64,000 nt of DNA from Geomonas sp. Red32 (GCF_023652955.1 NZ_JAKLOY010000011.1:1-64000), one strand, 5' to 3'. Positions 50,466 to 60,367 are shown, counted from the first letter of the stretch. A program made the numbers and translations. The notes: generated from the sequence alone by a model not told the origin.

Positions 50466-53441
50466 ATGCACATGTTTCAACGCCGTACTACCTTCTTCAT
50501 TCTCTTCACACTCTCCGGCTTCTCCGGCCTCATCTACGAATCGATCTGGACTCATTACCTCAAGCTGTTCCTCGGGCACGCCGCCTACGCCCAGACCTTG
50601 GTGCTCGCCATCTTCATGGGAGGGATGGCCATCGGCTCCTGGCTCTGCAGCAGGAACTCCGGCCGCCTGAAGAACCTGCTAAGAGGGTACGCCGTCGCGG
50701 AAGGAGCCATTGGGCTTGGCGCCCTCATCTTCCACGAGCTCTTCACATCGGTCATCGACCTTTCCTACCGCTCCATCATCCCCGGCCTGGGAAGCGCCAC
50801 CGCGATCACCATCTACAAATGGGGGATCTCCGGCCTGCTGATCCTTCCCCAGTCGATCCTTTTAGGGATGACCTTTCCGCTGATGAGCGCGGGACTTCTC
50901 CGCCGCTTCCCCGAAAATCCCGGCAAATCGGTCGCCCTCCTCTACTTCACCAACAGCCTTGGGGCGGTGGCCGGGGTGCTGGCCAGCGGATTCTTCATGA
51001 TCCGGACTATGGGGCTCCCCGGGACGGTGCGGAGTGCCGGGTGCGTCAACGTCCTGCTGGCCATTGCCGTCTGGCTCCTCGCCTCGCGGCAGGAACCGGC
51101 CGCCCCCGGGAAGGAAGCGGGAATCGACCGGCCGGCCTCCCGCCTCTTTCCCCGCTACCTGCTGGCCGCCTCCGCCATCACCGGCGCGGCCTCCTTCATC
51201 TACGAGATCGGCTGGATCAGGATGCTGAGCATGGTGCTGGGGACCTCCACCCACGCCTTCGAGCTGATGCTGAGCGCCTTCATCTTCGGGCTCGCCTGCG
51301 GAGGGCTCTGCATCCACCGCTTCATCGACCGCATCTCCTCTCCTCCCCGTTTCCTGGCCCAGGTCCAGATCGTGATGGGATTTTTCGCCCTCTCCACGCT
51401 GGTCGTGTACGGGGAGACCTTCCCGGTCATGAAATGGCTGGTGGACAACCTGGCTAAAAACGACACCGGCTACGCCCTCTTCAACCTCTCCAGCAGCGCC
51501 ATCGCCATCGCCATCATGCTTCCCGCCACCTTCTTCGCCGGAATGACGCTTCCGCTCATTACCCTGGTCCTGCTCCGCGACGGGCACGGGGAAGGATCGA
51601 TCGGAGCGGTCTACGCGGCCAACACCGTGGGAGCCATCGCCGGGGTCTTCTTCGCCATCCACGTCGGGCTGCCGCTTCTGGGGCTCAAAGGTGTCATCAC
51701 CAGCGGGGCCGCCCTCGACATGGGACTGGGGATCGCCCTGCTCTGGAGCCCGGGGCGTGAGGGTGCCGGATGGCTCCCGCGCGGGGCGGCGACGGTCTGT
51801 GCCCTGGCTGCCATCGCCGCGGCGGTCTTCTTCGTCCGCCTGGACCTCTTCAAGATGGGATCCGGAGTCTACCGGCACGGGATTCTGCTGTCCCCGGCCG
51901 GATTCCGGCACCTCTATCACCTGGACGGCAAGACCGCCACCGTCGACGTCTTCCTCGACGGCCTGGGATCGATGCGGATCAACACCAACGGCAAGACCGA
52001 CGCCACCATCATGACCGACCCCGAACGCGCCGCCGGTATGGACGAAGCCACCATGACCCTGCTGGGAGCCATCCCCATGGCCATCCATCCCAAGGCGGCC
52101 ACGGTGGCCTCCATCGGGCTGGGATCCGGGTTCACCACCCAGGTGCTGCTGGAGAATCCCGCCATCCGGAGGGTGGATACGGTGGAGATCGAGCAGGGGA
52201 TGGTGGAGGGGGCGAGGATGTTCGGCCCCCGCGTGGAGAAGGTCTACACCGACCCGCGCAGCCGCATCCACATCGACGATGCCAAGACCTTCTTCTCCAG
52301 CCGCCATGCCAGGTACGACATCATCATCTCCGAGCCCTCCAATCCCTGGGTCAGCGGGGTCTCCGGCCTCTTTTCCGAAGAATTCTACCGGCTCATCGGC
52401 AACCACATCGCCGACGACGGCCTCTTCGTCCAGTGGGTGCAACTCTACGAGATCGATACCGAGCTGGTCTGCTCGGTGCTCAAGGGGCTCTCCCGGAACT
52501 TCTCCGACTACGTCATCTACGCCCCCGACCAGGGGGACATCATGATCGTCGCCAAAAAGAGCGGACGGGTGCCTCCCCCCAGTGCCTGGCTTTTCGGCAA
52601 CCCCGCCCTGGCGGCGGAACTGAAGAGAATCAATGTGGAAAACCTGCAGGATATCGAAGTGAGGAAGGTGGGGGATAAGAAACTTTTGGAGAAACTGCTG
52701 GCATCGATGGCAGTGAGGGCCAACTCAGACTATTACCCGGTCCTGGATCAAAATGCCTCCCGGACGCGCTTTTTGAACGCCTCGGCGGCGAACCTGCTTT
52801 ACTTCGCCCAACTCCCGGTTCCCGCGGCCCAGCTCCTTTCGGATCGCGGCCCCGGTGAGAGCGTCACCGAGGTTACTCCTACCGCCGCCTTCCCCAAGTC
52901 CGAGGCGGCCCACCATGCCGTGGTATTGCGGAATTTCCTCGTCACCGGACGCTTCGGCCCCGGTAGCGAGTCGCTGGGAGAGGACGACCGGCAGCAGGCG
53001 GTTATCGTGAGAAATGTATTCTTTCCGGCGGGGAAGATAACCGGTCCCCGCCAGCGACTGGAAGCTCTTTTCGTCACCGCCGAAAACATCCTCCCCTACC
53101 TCACCCCCTACGAGCTGGAGGCCATCTGGAGAAGATTGGAGCCGGGAGGGGCCGCGGCCGGGGTCACCCCGCTCGAGAGGGAGTGCCTGGAGCTGTTCAA
53201 GGCGATAGGGAGAAGAGACGGAGCCGGGATGGCCACGCGGGCCACCGCTCTCCTGCGCTACGGTCGTGGTCTTGATGGGGGGATGGTCAGGTACGTGGCC
53301 GCCTCGGGGATGCTCGGCCAGCTCATGCAGGGGAATAAACCGGAGGCGCGGGCAATCTGGTCGCAGTACCGCCCCGCCCTCTTCGGTAACGGCAAGCCCG
53401 ACCTTCTTTTCCGCCTCCTCTCCGCGGAAAGCAGCTCCTAG
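50466..53441 (+). CDS. Polytopic membrane protein with spermidine-synthase-like domain, 991 aa
   Basis: The first about 460 residues hold 12-14 membrane helices in two similar halves; FTLSGFSGLIYESIWTHYLKLFLG and ITGAASFIYEIGWIRMLSMVLG are the repeat starts, typical of the 'spermine/spermidine synthase membrane' family. Residues about 535-700 form a spermidine synthase-like Rossmann domain: VASIGLGSGFTTQVLL, VDTVEIEQGMVEGARMF, IHIDDAKTFF, IIISEPSNPWVSGVSGLFSEEFYR. The last 300 residues are helical and not recognised. The conserved residues suggest decarboxylated-SAM or SAM chemistry, but the acceptor is unknown. Ribosome site weak. Confidence 0.85.
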   Translation: MHMFQRRTTFFILFTLSGFSGLIYESIWTHYLKLFLGHAAYAQTLVLAIFMGGMAIGSWLCSRNSGRLKNLLRGYAVAEGAIGLGALIFHELFTSVIDLSYRSIIPGLGSATAITIYKWGISGLLILPQSILLGMTFPLMSAGLLRRFPENPGKSVALLYFTNSLGAVAGVLASGFFMIRTMGLPGTVRSAGCVNVLLAIAVWLLASRQEPAAPGKEAGIDRPASRLFPRYLLAASAITGAASFIYEIGWIRMLSMVLGTSTHAFELMLSAFIFGLACGGLCIHRFIDRISSPPRFLAQVQIVMGFFALSTLVVYGETFPVMKWLVDNLAKNDTGYALFNLSSSAIAIAIMLPATFFAGMTLPLITLVLLRDGHGEGSIGAVYAANTVGAIAGVFFAIHVGLPLLGLKGVITSGAALDMGLGIALLWSPGREGAGWLPRGAATVCALAAIAAAVFFVRLDLFKMGSGVYRHGILLSPAGFRHLYHLDGKTATVDVFLDGLGSMRINTNGKTDATIMTDPERAAGMDEATMTLLGAIPMAIHPKAATVASIGLGSGFTTQVLLENPAIRRVDTVEIEQGMVEGARMFGPRVEKVYTDPRSRIHIDDAKTFFSSRHARYDIIISEPSNPWVSGVSGLFSEEFYRLIGNHIADDGLFVQWVQLYEIDTELVCSVLKGLSRNFSDYVIYAPDQGDIMIVAKKSGRVPPPSAWLFGNPALAAELKRINVENLQDIEVRKVGDKKLLEKLLASMAVRANSDYYPVLDQNASRTRFLNASAANLLYFAQLPVPAAQLLSDRGPGESVTEVTPTAAFPKSEAAHHAVVLRNFLVTGRFGPGSESLGEDDRQQAVIVRNVFFPAGKITGPRQRLEALFVTAENILPYLTPYELEAIWRRLEPGGAAAGVTPLERECLELFKAIGRRDGAGMATRATALLRYGRGLDGGMVRYVAASGMLGQLMQGNKPEARAIWSQYRPALFGNGKPDLLFRLLSAESSS

Positions 53442-53481
53442 CCCGCCACCTCGTTACGGCGTTCCCGCCCGCCGCACTTAC

Positions 53482-54021
53482 TCAGTCCATGTGCAAAAGC
53501 GGATAGCGCGCCAACTCCTCCCGCGTCCAGAGCGAGAAACCCGCGCGGGGGCCGATGGTCTCCACCGCAATGATGGCGTCGGGATCGTCGAAGGTGATGC
53601 TCCCGGGGTTTCCCGACATCTCGAGGGCCTCCAGCAGATAACTGTCGAGGAAGCGCTCCTCCTCCATGGTGGAGAGTCTCCCCTTGAAGCCCCGCCGGTG
53701 CATCCGGACATGGAAAGATTTCCCCTCCAGGCCGGCCAGCCACGCCCCGACCGCCTGGCGCGCCTTCCCCTCGAACTCGTGGGGATCCTGGAAAGAGAAG
53801 GTCTCGTAGACCGGCATCACCCGCGACAGGGGCGCCAGCAGGTCCTCGTCCCGCTCGCCGTCGCGGTGGAGTCGATCGAGCATCCAGCGGGGATCGGCGA
53901 CCCTCATGACCAGGATGTTGAAGAACTCGGTCGCGCTAACTGTGCCGTAATGCTCGAGGATCCTCTGCGCCTTGCCATATCCTTCGTCGTGAACGGTTAC
54001 CACCACGTTCCAGTCGTGCAT
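53482..54021 (-). CDS. THUMP-like domain protein, 179 aa
   Basis: FHVRMHRRGFKGRLSTMEEERFLDSYLLEALE, then PGSITFDDPDAIIAVETIGPRAGFSLWTREELARYPLLHMD, resembles a THUMP RNA-binding domain as in Tan1-type proteins, with a helical N-terminal part (EGYGKAQRILEHYGTVSATEF). It could bind or help modify RNA. It lies 73 bases downstream of phhB on the same strand. Role inferred only from domain likeness. Confidence 0.7.
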   Translation of the reverse strand: MHDWNVVVTVHDEGYGKAQRILEHYGTVSATEFFNILVMRVADPRWMLDRLHRDGERDEDLLAPLSRVMPVYETFSFQDPHEFEGKARQAVGAWLAGLEGKSFHVRMHRRGFKGRLSTMEEERFLDSYLLEALEMSGNPGSITFDDPDAIIAVETIGPRAGFSLWTREELARYPLLHMD

Positions 54022-54094
54022 GACGTTCTCCTTGCGCTCCCGCTACGGCAGGAGCACCTGCCGCCTCCCCCCCGGCTCATCCTCTCCCCTGCCC

Positions 54095-54436
54095 CTACCA
54101 GCCGAAAAGCGCCTCCACCTTGGCCGCGCAGATGAAGACGTTTTCGGAGAGCCCGCCGATGGCGTGGGTGACATAGCTCACCCGGCAGCGACGATAGGAG
54201 ACCTCCAGGTCGGGATGATGCCCCTGGCTGTTGGCGATCCAAGCCACTGCGTTGACGAAGGAGATGGTCTGGTAGTAGTTCTTGAAGTCGAACTCCTTGC
54301 TGATGGCCGCCCCCCGCAGCTCCCACCCCGGGAGCTCCCCTAGCAGCCCGGCCACCCGGTCGCCCTCAAGCGGCGGCGTCCCCCCCTCACACGGTTGGCA
54401 CTGCCTCGTTGACAGGTTGCTGATCTCTTCAGTCAT
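54095..54436 (-). CDS. phhB: Pterin-4a-carbinolamine dehydratase
   Basis: The 113 residues have the PCD signature (FDFKNYYQTISFVNAVAWIANSQGHHPDLEVSYRRCRVSYVTHAIGGLSENVFICAAKVE). It dehydrates 4a-hydroxytetrahydrobiopterin or tetrahydropterin and in some bacteria assists other pterin or molybdopterin reactions. No phenylalanine hydroxylase gene is adjacent. Start set where GGAGG is six bases upstream; a long in-frame extension has no ribosome site. Confidence 0.93.
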   Translation of the reverse strand: MTEEISNLSTRQCQPCEGGTPPLEGDRVAGLLGELPGWELRGAAISKEFDFKNYYQTISFVNAVAWIANSQGHHPDLEVSYRRCRVSYVTHAIGGLSENVFICAAKVEALFGW

Positions 54437-54982
54437 CGCCACCTCCGGTTGTTTCCCGCCCCGGCCCCCCGGCACTTTTCCGCCGGACCAAAATTCCTCC
54501 CGCGGAAACCGCGATCCATCGCCACGTTCTCCCCAGGGAGCTGGGGATGCCGCATGGGCCCAGACAGGGAAACTCCTTGCATAGAAAACGGTTTTGAAAT
54601 GCTGAGTTTTTGACGGAACCAATTGCACAAATTTTAGGCAAAAAGTTAAAATGTCACCTGATTGGGACAGATAGGGGCCTGGAACGGAAAGTTATCCACA
54701 GGTTTTTCCACCTAAATGTGGATTGCGGAGCCGCATGGATGACCGCGATGGTTCGTAGCGGTTTTTTTTATGCACTTTTCGGGCTGGTTCGCCATATTCG
54801 ACATTATTTTGACAGTTTTGGAAAATTTTCCGACGGCCGGAGAAAAAGTCCACACACCGCAAGACCGCCGGAACCGGTGCCGCCTGTGCCTTGTTACCGG
54901 ACCTATCGATGGTACCCTTGCAGGAGCACACTTCGTTTGGGTCAACCAAACGGCCGCTTCATCCATCCTCAAGGAGACACCC
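54437..54982. other. Long divergent intergenic region
   Basis: About 546 bases between phhB (minus) and the Cys-rich protein gene (plus). It is AT-richer in the middle and holds a perfect DnaA-box word (TTATCCACA at 54692-54700), with a second weak GTGGAT word. No gene is evident. The AAGGAG site of the next gene is at its right end. Confidence 0.5.
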
Positions 54983-55258
54983 ATGAAAACCATGCTTGCG
55001 TTCCTGGCCCTGGTACCGTTGATGGCGGTCCAGCCGTCCGAAGTATCCGCCGAGGATTACCTGGAGTGCCGGGCACGCTGCGCCCAGGAGAGCTATGACT
55101 GCATGAACGCCACCCAGGGCGACGACCCCGCCGCCCAGAAAGCCCGCGACGTCGACTGCATCCAGAGGACCGATGGCTGCAACTCTTTTTGCGAAACCCT
55201 CCGTCCGCTCCCGGAAGAGCCTCCTCCCCAGGAGAACCAGGGTGTGGAGAAGCAGTAG
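54983..55258 (+). CDS. Small Cys-rich secreted protein, 91 aa
   Basis: A signal peptide (MKTMLAFLALVPLMAVQPSEVSA, 23 residues) is followed by a mature part with six Cys (CRARCAQESYDC, CIQRTDGCNSFC) that could form three disulfides, and a Pro/Glu-rich tail. The spacing resembles small helical-hairpin or coiled-coil-helix Cys motifs, but the family is not recognised. AAGGAG lies six bases before the ATG. Convergent with the split gene at the end of the pentose phosphate operon. Confidence 0.7.
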   Translation: MKTMLAFLALVPLMAVQPSEVSAEDYLECRARCAQESYDCMNATQGDDPAAQKARDVDCIQRTDGCNSFCETLRPLPEEPPPQENQGVEKQ

Positions 55259-55271
55259 GAGCAGCCGGGGA

Positions 55272-55610
55272 TCAGCGATGATCCCCTTGACTCTCCCCCG
55301 GCAGCGGGTGCGACCGCTCGTAGCGGTCCAAAAGTTCCTCGAGGATGTTCTCACCCGCCTCCGCCGACCGCGCCACCAGCTCCTGACTGACGTAGTCGAG
55401 TGCCTGAGCGCAACGCTGCTCGGGCCACTGTTCCCTGATGATCCGGATGTTCCCCTCTCCCCAGGCGATGTGCGGGCGGGCCACCTCCTGGAGTCCCACC
55501 TCGAGAAGCTCCACGCAGCGGTGAAGTTGCGCCTCGGTCGGCTAGGCACCCTTCAGCAGGTGGTCGATCATAGTCTCAGCGGCCCTCATGGCGATTTCGC
55601 AGTTAAGCAT
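55272..55610 (-). pseudogene. Gene split by an in-frame amber codon
   Basis: A start at 55610 with a strong site (GGAGGAACCGG) overlaps the end of the J-domain gene by eight bases. After 22 codons (MLNCEIAMRAAETMIDHLL and three more) the frame meets TAG at 55544-55542. The same frame then runs 80 further codons, beginning at the GTG at 55514 and helical in character (VGLQEVARPHIAWGEGN onward). The internal GTG has no ribosome site, so the second part would hardly be made without readthrough. This looks like a recent nonsense mutation or a sequencing error. The product, about 110 residues if whole, is not recognised. Confidence 0.65.
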
Positions 55611-55920
55611 CCGGTTCCTCCCGTACGCGTCCGCCTCCCCATAGCATGTCGTCCATGAACTGGCGGCGCAGACGCTCGTCAGCGTTCTGTTCGTAGAATT
55701 CCTGCTCGGAAAACGAGAAACGGTACGACTGGAGGTACTCCATCAGCACCTGGTAGGCGGTGTTTATCTTGCGGATCTGGGCGGGGTCGTCCTCACCTTG
55801 ACCGGTGTCGGGATGGTACCGCTTCACCAGTTCCCGGTGGCGGCTCTTGATGTCGGCCAGCGTGGCCCGCTCCTCGAGGCCGAAGACGGCCAGCGCCGCT
55901 TTGAGCTCCCGGTAGGTCAT
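55603..55920 (-). CDS. J-domain protein, 105 aa
   Basis: A short J domain (TYRELKAALAVFGLEERATLADIKSRHRELVKRYHPDTGQ) with an intact HPD motif, followed by RKINTAYQVLMEYLQSYRFSFSEQEFYEQNADERLRRQFMDDMLWGGG. It would stimulate DnaK ATPase on a specific client. Four-base overlap with pgl (ATGA) places it inside the pentose phosphate operon, an uncommon location for a J protein. Confidence 0.9.
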   Translation of the reverse strand: MTYRELKAALAVFGLEERATLADIKSRHRELVKRYHPDTGQGEDDPAQIRKINTAYQVLMEYLQSYRFSFSEQEFYEQNADERLRRQFMDDMLWGGGRVREEPDA

Positions 55921-56699
55921 GATCTTTGATTACCCTCTCTTGAGCCGGTCCCGCCTGGCGTACCGGCGGCGGTGGGGGGACTGCTCAGTTGGCGGGCGGC
56001 ATCCCGGTCGACCAGCCAGCGCACCGCTCCCTTGCCGGGGTGAACCCTGCTCGCCGGAAGCGGAGGAACCCCGTCCCCGGGAGCCAGCACCCGATGAAGG
56101 ATGGCGGCCTTGTCGCCGCCGGAAACCAGGAAAACGGCCAGCACCGCCTCGTTCAACAGGGGCAGCGTGACGGTAACGCGGAAGAGTTCCTGCTCCGGCA
56201 GAAAGAGCGAGGTGACCAGGCGGGAGCTCTCCTCCACCGCGGGGCTTCCCGGGAAAAGGGAGGCGGTGTGGCCGTCGGCCCCCAGCCCCAGGAAAACGAG
56301 GTCAAAGGCGGGCCTTGCGCCGCCGAACTCTCCTCTCAGCTCCTCCTCGTAGGCAAGGGCGGAGGCCTCGGCGGAATCCCGGAAGGGAACCGGGTGGAGC
56401 TGGCGATCGCCTACCGGCCAATAATCCTGCACGGTGCGCTGGAAGGTCCCAAAGTTGCTCCGCGGATCGGCGTACGGCACATAGCGCTCGTCCCCCCAGA
56501 AGATCTGTACCGCCTCCCACGGGACCGATCCCCGCCATGGCTCCTCCCCCAACAGCCGGTAGCAGCGAAGCGGCGTCTCGCCTCCGGAAAGGAGCACGTT
56601 GAAACGCCCCTTCCTGCGCGCCGCCAAGCGGGCGGCTTCGCCAAAGATGGCGGCCGCGGCCCGGCTCAGGGCCTCTTTGTCGCGATAAACCGTCAGCAT
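55917..56699 (-). CDS. pgl: 6-phosphogluconolactonase
   Basis: The 260 residues show NVLLSGGETPLRCYRLLGEEPWR, VQIFWGDERYVPYADPRSNFG and FLGLGADGHTASLFPGSPAVEE, the DevB/SOL signature. It hydrolyses 6-phosphogluconolactone to 6-phosphogluconate. It follows zwf by four bases and overlaps the J-domain gene, so the oxidative branch order is gnd-zwf-pgl. Confidence 0.96.
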   Translation of the reverse strand: MLTVYRDKEALSRAAAAIFGEAARLAARRKGRFNVLLSGGETPLRCYRLLGEEPWRGSVPWEAVQIFWGDERYVPYADPRSNFGTFQRTVQDYWPVGDRQLHPVPFRDSAEASALAYEEELRGEFGGARPAFDLVFLGLGADGHTASLFPGSPAVEESSRLVTSLFLPEQELFRVTVTLPLLNEAVLAVFLVSGGDKAAILHRVLAPGDGVPPLPASRVHPGKGAVRWLVDRDAARQLSSPPTAAGTPGGTGSREGNQRS

Positions 56700-56703
56700 C
56701 GAT

Positions 56704-58110
56704 TCACCTTCCGGCGGGGGGACAGACGGCCGGCTCCACCCGCGCGGGGTTGTACCAGCTGCCGTCCTGGGCGATGACCTGGTCGGCTTCGGCAGGCCCC
56801 CAGCTTCCCTGGTCGTAGAAATAAAGAGGAGTAACGTTACCGAGGATGGGGTCGACGATGCGCCACTGTGCCTCGACCGATCCTTCCGAGGCGAAGAGGG
56901 AGGTGTCCCCCCGCATGGCGTCTCCCAAAAGCCGCTCGTAGGGGGGCATGGCGTCCCCCTCGCTCTGGGCGGCCACCAGCTCGACGTCCTCCCCGACCCT
57001 CCGCTCGCCGGGGACCTTCACCCGGATGCCGAGGCCGATCAGCACGTCCGGGCTCAGCCGGAAACGGAGGTGATTGGAGAAGGCGGGGACGATCTCCCCG
57101 AAGGTCTCCCGCGGGGGCCTCTTGAAGGAGACGGTCACCGTGGTGGAGGTGACGGGGAGGCATTTGCCGGCCCTGATGTAGAAGGGAACCCCGGCCCAGC
57201 GCCAGGTGTCGATGAAGAGCCGGACGGCGACGAAGGTCTCCACGGAGGAATCGGGGGCGACGCCAGGCTCGGAGCGGTACCCCCGGAACTGTCCCCGCAC
57301 CACGTGGGCAGGGTCCAGGGGCTTGACGGCGCTCAAAAGGCGGGCGCTCTCCTCGCGGATGGCGTCGGGATGATCCCCCGCCGAGGGGTCCATCGCCAGG
57401 TAGGCAACGATCTCCAGGAGGTGGTTCTGCAGAACGTCGCGCACGGCCCCCGCCTCCTCGTAGAATTTCCCCCGCCCGTTCACCCCGAACTCCTCGGCCA
57501 TGGTGATCTGGACCGAGGAGATGTAGTTGCGGTTCCAAAGCGGCTCCAGGATCGAATTGGCGAAGCGGGTGTAGTAGATGTTCTGCACCGGCTCCTTGCC
57601 GAGGAAATGGTCGATCCGGAAGACGGCGGAGTCGGGGAAGGCGGAGAGGAGGACACAGTTGAGCTCCCGGGCGGAGGCGAGATCGCGGCCGAACGGCTTC
57701 TCGACCACCACCCGCGGCTCACGCAGGCAGTCGGTCCCGGCGAGTCCTTCGACCACGGTGGCGAACATGCTGGGAGGAATGGCGAGGTAGTAGAGGGGAC
57801 GGACGCTCTCCCCGAGGGCGGTGCAGAGCTTCTGGTAGGTGGCGGGATCCCCGTAGTCGCCGTCGACGTAGGAGAGGCGGGCGACCATTTTCTGGTAGGC
57901 CTCCTCGTTGACTCCCCCGCGGTGTACGAGACTATCTCTTATCCGCTCCTTGAGCCGCTCGACGTTCCACCCGGAGCGGGCGACGCAGATGAGCGGCACG
58001 TCGAAGTGTCCCCTGACCACCAGCCCCTGGAGAGCGGGGAAGATCTGTTTGTAGGCGAGGTCGCCGGTGGAGCCGAAAAAGACGAAGGCGTCGGAAGCGG
58101 TGAGGGTCAT
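56704..58110 (-). CDS. zwf: Glucose-6-phosphate 1-dehydrogenase
   Basis: 468 residues with the N-terminal [18 protein letters not shown] (nucleotide-binding), [17 protein letters not shown], the catalytic [13 protein letters not shown] and [22 protein letters not shown]. It oxidises glucose-6-phosphate and gives NADPH. Its start overlaps the gnd stop by four bases (ATGA). Confidence 0.97.
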   Translation of the reverse strand: MTLTASDAFVFFGSTGDLAYKQIFPALQGLVVRGHFDVPLICVARSGWNVERLKERIRDSLVHRGGVNEEAYQKMVARLSYVDGDYGDPATYQKLCTALGESVRPLYYLAIPPSMFATVVEGLAGTDCLREPRVVVEKPFGRDLASARELNCVLLSAFPDSAVFRIDHFLGKEPVQNIYYTRFANSILEPLWNRNYISSVQITMAEEFGVNGRGKFYEEAGAVRDVLQNHLLEIVAYLAMDPSAGDHPDAIREESARLLSAVKPLDPAHVVRGQFRGYRSEPGVAPDSSVETFVAVRLFIDTWRWAGVPFYIRAGKCLPVTSTTVTVSFKRPPRETFGEIVPAFSNHLRFRLSPDVLIGLGIRVKVPGERRVGEDVELVAAQSEGDAMPPYERLLGDAMRGDTSLFASEGSVEAQWRIVDPILGNVTPLYFYDQGSWGPAEADQVIAQDGSWYNPARVEPAVCPPAGR

Positions 58111-59141
58111 GGCGCATCTCCATCGGCGGGGGCGGATTTCCCGCCATGGCCGCCGAAGCCGGCCCGCATGGCGGAGAGGAGGCGGTCGGCGAAGTCGCCC
58201 TGGCCGCGGGAGACGAAGCGGTTGAACACCGCCGCGCTCAGCACGTGGGCCGGCGCCCCTTCGTCGATAGCGGCGGTCAGCGTCCAGCGTCCTTCACCGG
58301 AATCGGCCACGCTCCCGGTGAATTGGGCCAGGTCGGGGCTCTGCAAAAGAGATGAGGCGCAGAGGTCGAGGAGCCAGGAGGAGATGACGCTTCCCCGGCG
58401 CCAGAGTTCGGAGATGGCGGGAAGGTCGAACTGGTACCGGTAGTACTCGGGATGACGAAGGGGCGTCGTCTCGGCGTCGGCCGCCCGCGGCCTGGTCCCG
58501 GCATCGGCCTGCTCGAGGATGTTGAACCCCTCGGCCAGCGAAGCCATCATCCCGTACTCGATCCCGTTGTGGATCATCTTCACGAAGTGGCCGGCGCCGG
58601 AGGGGCCGCAGTGGAGGTATCCCTTTTCGCCGGCGGCAGGCTCCCCTTCCCTTCCCGGGGTGCGCGGAGCCGCCGACTCGCCCGGGGCGAGGGTGGCGAA
58701 GAGCGGCTCCAGTCTGACCACTGCCTCGGCATCGCCGCCGATCATCAGGCAGTATCCCCGCTCCCGGCCCCAGATGCCGCCGCTGGTCCCGACGTCCAGG
58801 TAGTGGATCCCCCGCTCCCTGAGCCGGGCCGAGCGACTAAGGTCGTCATGGAAGTGGGAGTTCCCCCCGTCGACCACCACGTCCCCGGGTTCTAACAGCG
58901 GGATCAGGGAGGCCAGGGTCTCCTCCACCACCGCGGCGGGGAGCATCAGCCAGAGGGCCCGGGGCTTCTCGAGCCTCTTGACGAGGTCGGCCAGGGTGGT
59001 GACACCGGTGGCACCGGCCTGGACCAGGGCCTCCACCGAGGCGGGGTAGAGGTCGAAGACCACCACCCGGTGACCGCCCGCCATCAGGCGCCGCGCCATC
59101 TCGCTTCCCATCCTCCCAAGACCGACCATTCCGAGTTGCAT
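58107..59141 (-). CDS. gnd: 6-phosphogluconate dehydrogenase, short (YqeC-type)
   Basis: 344 residues, shorter than the classic 470-residue Gnd and like the 300-340 residue NAD-type. It has [87 protein letters not shown], and an extra Gly/Arg-rich stretch ([18 protein letters not shown]) not usual in the family. It oxidatively decarboxylates 6-phosphogluconate to ribulose-5-phosphate. Confidence 0.95.
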   Translation of the reverse strand: MQLGMVGLGRMGSEMARRLMAGGHRVVVFDLYPASVEALVQAGATGVTTLADLVKRLEKPRALWLMLPAAVVEETLASLIPLLEPGDVVVDGGNSHFHDDLSRSARLRERGIHYLDVGTSGGIWGRERGYCLMIGGDAEAVVRLEPLFATLAPGESAAPRTPGREGEPAAGEKGYLHCGPSGAGHFVKMIHNGIEYGMMASLAEGFNILEQADAGTRPRAADAETTPLRHPEYYRYQFDLPAISELWRRGSVISSWLLDLCASSLLQSPDLAQFTGSVADSGEGRWTLTAAIDEGAPAHVLSAAVFNRFVSRGQGDFADRLLSAMRAGFGGHGGKSAPADGDAP

Positions 59142-59182
59142 CCGTCCCTCCCCGTTCTCCGTGTCTCTTCAGGTCCCGGCGC

Positions 59183-59218
59183 GGTGCCGGCACCCTTCCC
59201 TAGCGAGGAACCGGCACC
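59183..59218. repeat. Hairpin of the R3 type between gnd and tal
   Basis: GGTGCCGG and CCGGCACC arms enclose CACCC-TTCCCTAGCGAGGAA, the same TAGC-GAGGAA core as at 1910-1943. It fills the only gap of any size (98 bases) in the pentose phosphate operon and may influence transcript processing. Confidence 0.55.
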
Positions 59219-59239
59219 TGGCGGAGCCGGTCCCTTCCC

Positions 59240-60367
59240 CTACTTCAAGGCGGCCTGGCGCTTCTCCTCCAGCACCGCGGCGAGGGATTCGAAGGGGTGC
59301 CTGAATTTCTCCACCCCCTCATCCTCGAGTTGCCTGGTGACCGCATCGAGATCGATCCCCAGCTCGGGGAGCCGCTCCAAAACCTGCATCGCCTCCGGCA
59401 CCCCCTGGTCGAGCCGCGGCGAGGGATCGCCGTGGTCCCGGTAGGCGGCCAGGGTCTCCATCGGCATGGTGTTGATGGTGTCGGGGCCGATCAGCGGCTC
59501 GACGTACTTGACGTCCGAGAACGAGGGATCCTTCGCTCCCGTGCTCGCCCAGAGGACCCGCTGGGGACGCGCGCCGCGGCCGGCCAGGGCGAGGTAACGA
59601 TCGTCGGAGAGGGTCTCGCGGTAGATCTGGTGGGCGAGCTTGGCGCAGGCGATGGCGGTCTGCCCCCTAAGGGAGAGCGCGATCTCGCCCCGGCGCCCCC
59701 CCTCCTCGATCAACCGGTCCAGCAGGGGGTCCACCACCACGTCGATACGGCTCAGGAAGAAGCTCGCCACCGAGGATACCTTCTCCAGCGGGAGGCTGTG
59801 GGCGGCGCGGGCCGAAAGCCCGTCGAGGTACGACTCCACCACCGCCCGGTAGCGCTCAAGCCCGAACAGCAGCGTCACGTTGACGTTGATTCCCTCGCGG
59901 ATCAGTTCGCCGATGGCGATGAGCCCCTCCCCGGTCCCGGGGACCTTGATGTAGAGGTTGGGACGGTCCACCCGCTGCCAGAGCCGGCGCGCCTCCTCGA
60001 TGGTCTTGCCGGAGTCGTGGGCCAAAAGAGGGGAGACCTCGAGGCTCACGAAGCCGTCTCTCCCCTCGAGCCGCTGGTAGAGCGGCAGGAGGAGGTCGGC
60101 GGTCATGCGGATATCTTCCACCACCAGGGTTTCGTAGATCTCCGCGGCCGATTTCCCCTCGCGGGCGAGCTCGGTGATGGCGCGGTCGTAGTCCGAGCCG
60201 TGGGCGATGGCCTTTTCGAAGATGGCCGGATTGGAGGTCACCCCGCTCACCCCGTCCTGCTGGATGAGGGAGACGAGCTCTCCCGAGACCAAAAGTCCAC
60301 GGCTCAGGAAGTCCAGCCAGACACTCTGGCCGAAGCCCTGCAATTTGAGAAGAGGATTCTGTTTCAT
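59240..60367 (-). CDS. tal: Transaldolase, 375 aa
   Basis: The 375 residues start [26 protein letters not shown] and include SGVTSNPAIFEKAI, VSLEVSPLLAHDS, and the Schiff-base Lys in RPNLYIKVPGTGEGL, of the longer mycobacterial-type transaldolase (about 370). It swaps a dihydroxyacetone unit between sedoheptulose-7-phosphate and glyceraldehyde-3-phosphate. Start set at 60367, overlapping the rpiB stop (ATGA); a longer frame upstream is shadow. Confidence 0.95.
   Translation of the reverse strand: MKQNPLLKLQGFGQSVWLDFLSRGLLVSGELVSLIQQDGVSGVTSNPAIFEKAIAHGSDYDRAITELAREGKSAAEIYETLVVEDIRMTADLLLPLYQRLEGRDGFVSLEVSPLLAHDSGKTIEEARRLWQRVDRPNLYIKVPGTGEGLIAIGELIREGINVNVTLLFGLERYRAVVESYLDGLSARAAHSLPLEKVSSVASFFLSRIDVVVDPLLDRLIEEGGRRGEIALSLRGQTAIACAKLAHQIYRETLSDDRYLALAGRGARPQRVLWASTGAKDPSFSDVKYVEPLIGPDTINTMPMETLAAYRDHGDPSPRLDQGVPEAMQVLERLPELGIDLDAVTRQLEDEGVEKFRHPFESLAAVLEEKRQAALK

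Noticed and set aside
54692..54700. Perfect DnaA-box word in a 546-base AT-richer intergenic region, possible replication origin
   Set aside because: Only one strict box is visible, there is no box cluster or AT-rich unwinding tract, and none of the usual neighbours (dnaA, dnaN, gidA) is present.
55542..55544. Pyrrolysine at the in-frame TAG
   Set aside because: There is no pyl gene or methylamine methyltransferase context in the window, and the product is not of such a family; a nonsense mutation is simpler.
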